Shown here: in pieces, positions 6,322 through 7,621 of the stretch
Layout: each line of letters begins with the position of its first letter
How positions within the stretch are numbered: the first letter of the stretch is position 1
Assembly (NCBI GenBank): GCA_964448285.1
Contig: CAYUWG010000123.1
Span: 1-7,621, forward strand
Length of the DNA: 7,621 nucleotides
Reading direction: 5' to 3'
DNA from: CAYUWG01 sp964448285
GTDB taxonomy: Bacteria > Bacteroidota > Ignavibacteria > SZUA-365
Notes under the pieces: model-generated
What the model was told of the DNA's origin: nothing
Database searches by the model: none
The model's input: the letters and a program-made list of their open reading frames with translations, nothing else
Position numbers and translations under genes: made by a program

Positions 6322-7621
6322 TTACTTCGCGAGCATCATCGCTTTGACGTTCTGGAATGAACCGCTTTGCATACGGTAGTAGTACGTACCGCTGGCAAGT
6401 CCTTCACCGTTGAAATGCAACGTGTGATTGCCTTCGGGAAAATATCCATCGGCTACGGTCCGCACTTCGCGTCCGAGGTCGTCGAATACGGAAATGCGAA
6501 TACGGCTGCCGTTGCTTGTGAACGGAATGGCCGTCGATGGATTGAAAGGATTCGGATAGTTTTGATGAAGAGCGATTCCGGCCGGAGAGAACGGCGTCCT
6601 CGTCGAAGTTGTCCCCGATTTGATGATCGGGAGGATTTGGAAATCCTTGAACAGTATTTGTTGGAGCGTTCCTTCCGAAACGCCAAACCAATCCTTCAAC
6701 ATCGTTGCATAGATCGACCGGAAATCGTATTGCATAGGGATGTTGCTATTGGTGGCCGGATTCGCAGGGATCTGAACGTTGTCTCCGATGATGCCCGGAT
6801 TTACCTTGCTTCCGAAAACGAAAAGAGGCGCCGCTGAGCCGTGGTCGGTTCCAAAACTGCCGTTCGACTTGATGCGACGACCAAACTCGGAGAACGTCAT
6901 GCCGATCACGCGATCCTCCACGCCCAAGAGTTTCAGGTCATCCTGGAACGCTTCGATGGCGACTGAGACGCGGTTGAGTAGTGTCGCATGATTTCCTGTC
7001 GTAGTATTTCCCGAAACAACCTGAGCATTATGGGTGTCGAATCCGCCGAGGTTCACGATGTAAATACGCGTCTTCAATCCGCCGCTGATGAGTTGCGCGA
7101 CGATTTTCAACTGGCTGGCAAGCGAGTTACCGGTTGCCGGATATTTCATTGAAAGATTCGAACCGTTCGCCGCACCGGCTTTCAATGCATCTGCGAAGGC
7201 TTGCGTCTGCTGGATTACGGTGCGAACGTAGGTCAGCTCATGTCCCGCCCGGGTGTTTGGCGCAGGTTCCACCGTGCCTGTAACGATGTTATAGAAGGTC
7301 GTCGGATTCGATATGGCGATTCCCATGTTGCCTGTGGAGCCCATAAGCGCTGTTGAAACGACGGAACCGATTTGAATCGCGAGCGGATCCGGCATCACCG
7401 CATTGGGATACCCCGTGGGGTAGTCAGGAAATTCCGATTGAAGATACCTGCCTGCCCAACCGGATGTAAGTACGACGTTAGAGTCAGACGCAGTCAGCCA
7501 GATGTCAGTCGAACGGAAATGAGAAAAATTCTGATTGGGATAACCGACACTCTGAACGACGACCATTCTCCCGTCATCATAGAGCGCTTTCATTCCGGTC
7601 ATTGCAGGATGCAAACCTGTT
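6322..7621 (-). CDS. DUF1501 protein with C-terminal T9SS sorting domain, 5'-truncated
   Basis: The gene runs off the right edge. The 432 codons present are the middle and end, and a usual N-terminal segment (signal peptide or Tat-like leader and first strands) is missing. The TTG at 7612-7614 is an internal leucine codon in LHPAMTGMKALYDDG, not a start. DUF1501 proteins are secreted and distantly related to the sulfatase/alkaline phosphatase fold. Numbering from that leucine, family signatures are GYPNQNFSHFRSTDIW (24-39), GGFDTHNAQ (190-198) and FSEFGRRIKSNGSFGTDHG (241-259). A linker around 333-345 leads to a type A T9SS sorting domain, with QNYPNPFNPSTAIPF (351-365), the strand RIRISVFDDLGREVRTV, and a final GTYYYRMQSG...KAMMLAK. 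The protein is thus predicted to cross the outer membrane by T9SS and be anchored or released at the surface. Its biochemical activity is unknown. DUF1501 genes often neighbour DUF1800 genes, but any such partner would be outside the window. A terminator follows its stop. Confidence 0.93.
   Translation of the reverse strand, partial: TGLHPAMTGMKALYDDGRMVVVQSVGYPNQNFSHFRSTDIWLTASDSNVVLTSGWAGRYLQSEFPDYPTGYPNAVMPDPLAIQIGSVVSTALMGSTGNMGIAISNPTTFYNIVTGTVEPAPNTRAGHELTYVRTVIQQTQAFADALKAGAANGSNLSMKYPATGNSLASQLKIVAQLISGGLKTRIYIVNLGGFDTHNAQVVSGNTTTGNHATLLNRVSVAIEAFQDDLKLLGVEDRVIGMTFSEFGRRIKSNGSFGTDHGSAAPLFVFGSKVNPGIIGDNVQIPANPATNSNIPMQYDFRSIYATMLKDWFGVSEGTLQQILFKDFQILPIIKSGTTSTRTPFSPAGIALHQNYPNPFNPSTAIPFTSNGSRIRISVFDDLGREVRTVADGYFPEGNHTLHFNGEGLASGTYYYRMQSGSFQNVKAMMLAK

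Noticed and set aside
6159..6347. 62-codon open frame on the plus strand in the dehydrogenase/DUF1501 gap
   Set aside because: It runs through the terminator hairpin and into the DUF1501 gene, has no clear ribosome site and no recognisable similarity.
7612..7614. TTG as the start of the DUF1501 gene
   Set aside because: The frame stays open to the window edge, and the sequence around it (TG-LHPAM) matches the interior of DUF1501 proteins. The gene is truncated, not started, here.

Overview
The window appears to come from a bacterium of the FCB superphylum (Bacteroidota/Chlorobiota/Ignavibacteria and relatives). The best clue is the C-terminal tail of the last gene, which carries the YPNPFNPST-type sorting signal of the type IX secretion system (T9SS). 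This spelling is typical of Ignavibacteria-like and neighbouring lineages. A signal-peptide-bearing S9 peptidase with PD40 repeats and a DUF1501 protein fit the same background. Base composition looks mid-range, but I did not compute it.

Layout. (1) Positions 1-2765, minus strand: the first 18 codons of a lipoyl-domain E2 subunit at the window edge, preceded in transcription order by a complete homodimeric-type pyruvate dehydrogenase E1 (aceE, 889 aa). Together they look like the start of a pyruvate dehydrogenase operon. (2) Positions 2766-3045: a 280-bp divergent intergenic region. It holds a tandem, 22-bp-spaced palindromic operator-like element overlapping a plausible aceE promoter, and an imperfect hairpin in front of the plus-strand gene. 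(3) Positions 3046-5085, plus strand: an exported S9-family (prolyl oligopeptidase-like) peptidase of 679 aa with an intact Ser-Asp-His triad. (4) Positions 5126-6100, minus strand: a zinc-independent medium-chain dehydrogenase/quinone-oxidoreductase-like protein, convergent with the peptidase. A strong Shine-Dalgarno sequence fixes its start at 6100. (5) Positions 6322-7621, minus strand: a 5'-truncated DUF1501 protein with a T9SS sorting domain, followed by a clear rho-independent terminator at 6271-6298.

The genes do not form one pathway. aceE and the E2 gene feed pyruvate carbon into acetyl-CoA. The peptidase and the DUF1501 protein act outside the cytoplasm. The dehydrogenase stands alone. 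I see no phage, insertion sequence, CRISPR, defence or biosynthetic cluster, and no convincing undescribed system. The most interesting element is the tandem palindrome in the aceE promoter region, a candidate binding site for an unidentified repressor of central metabolism.
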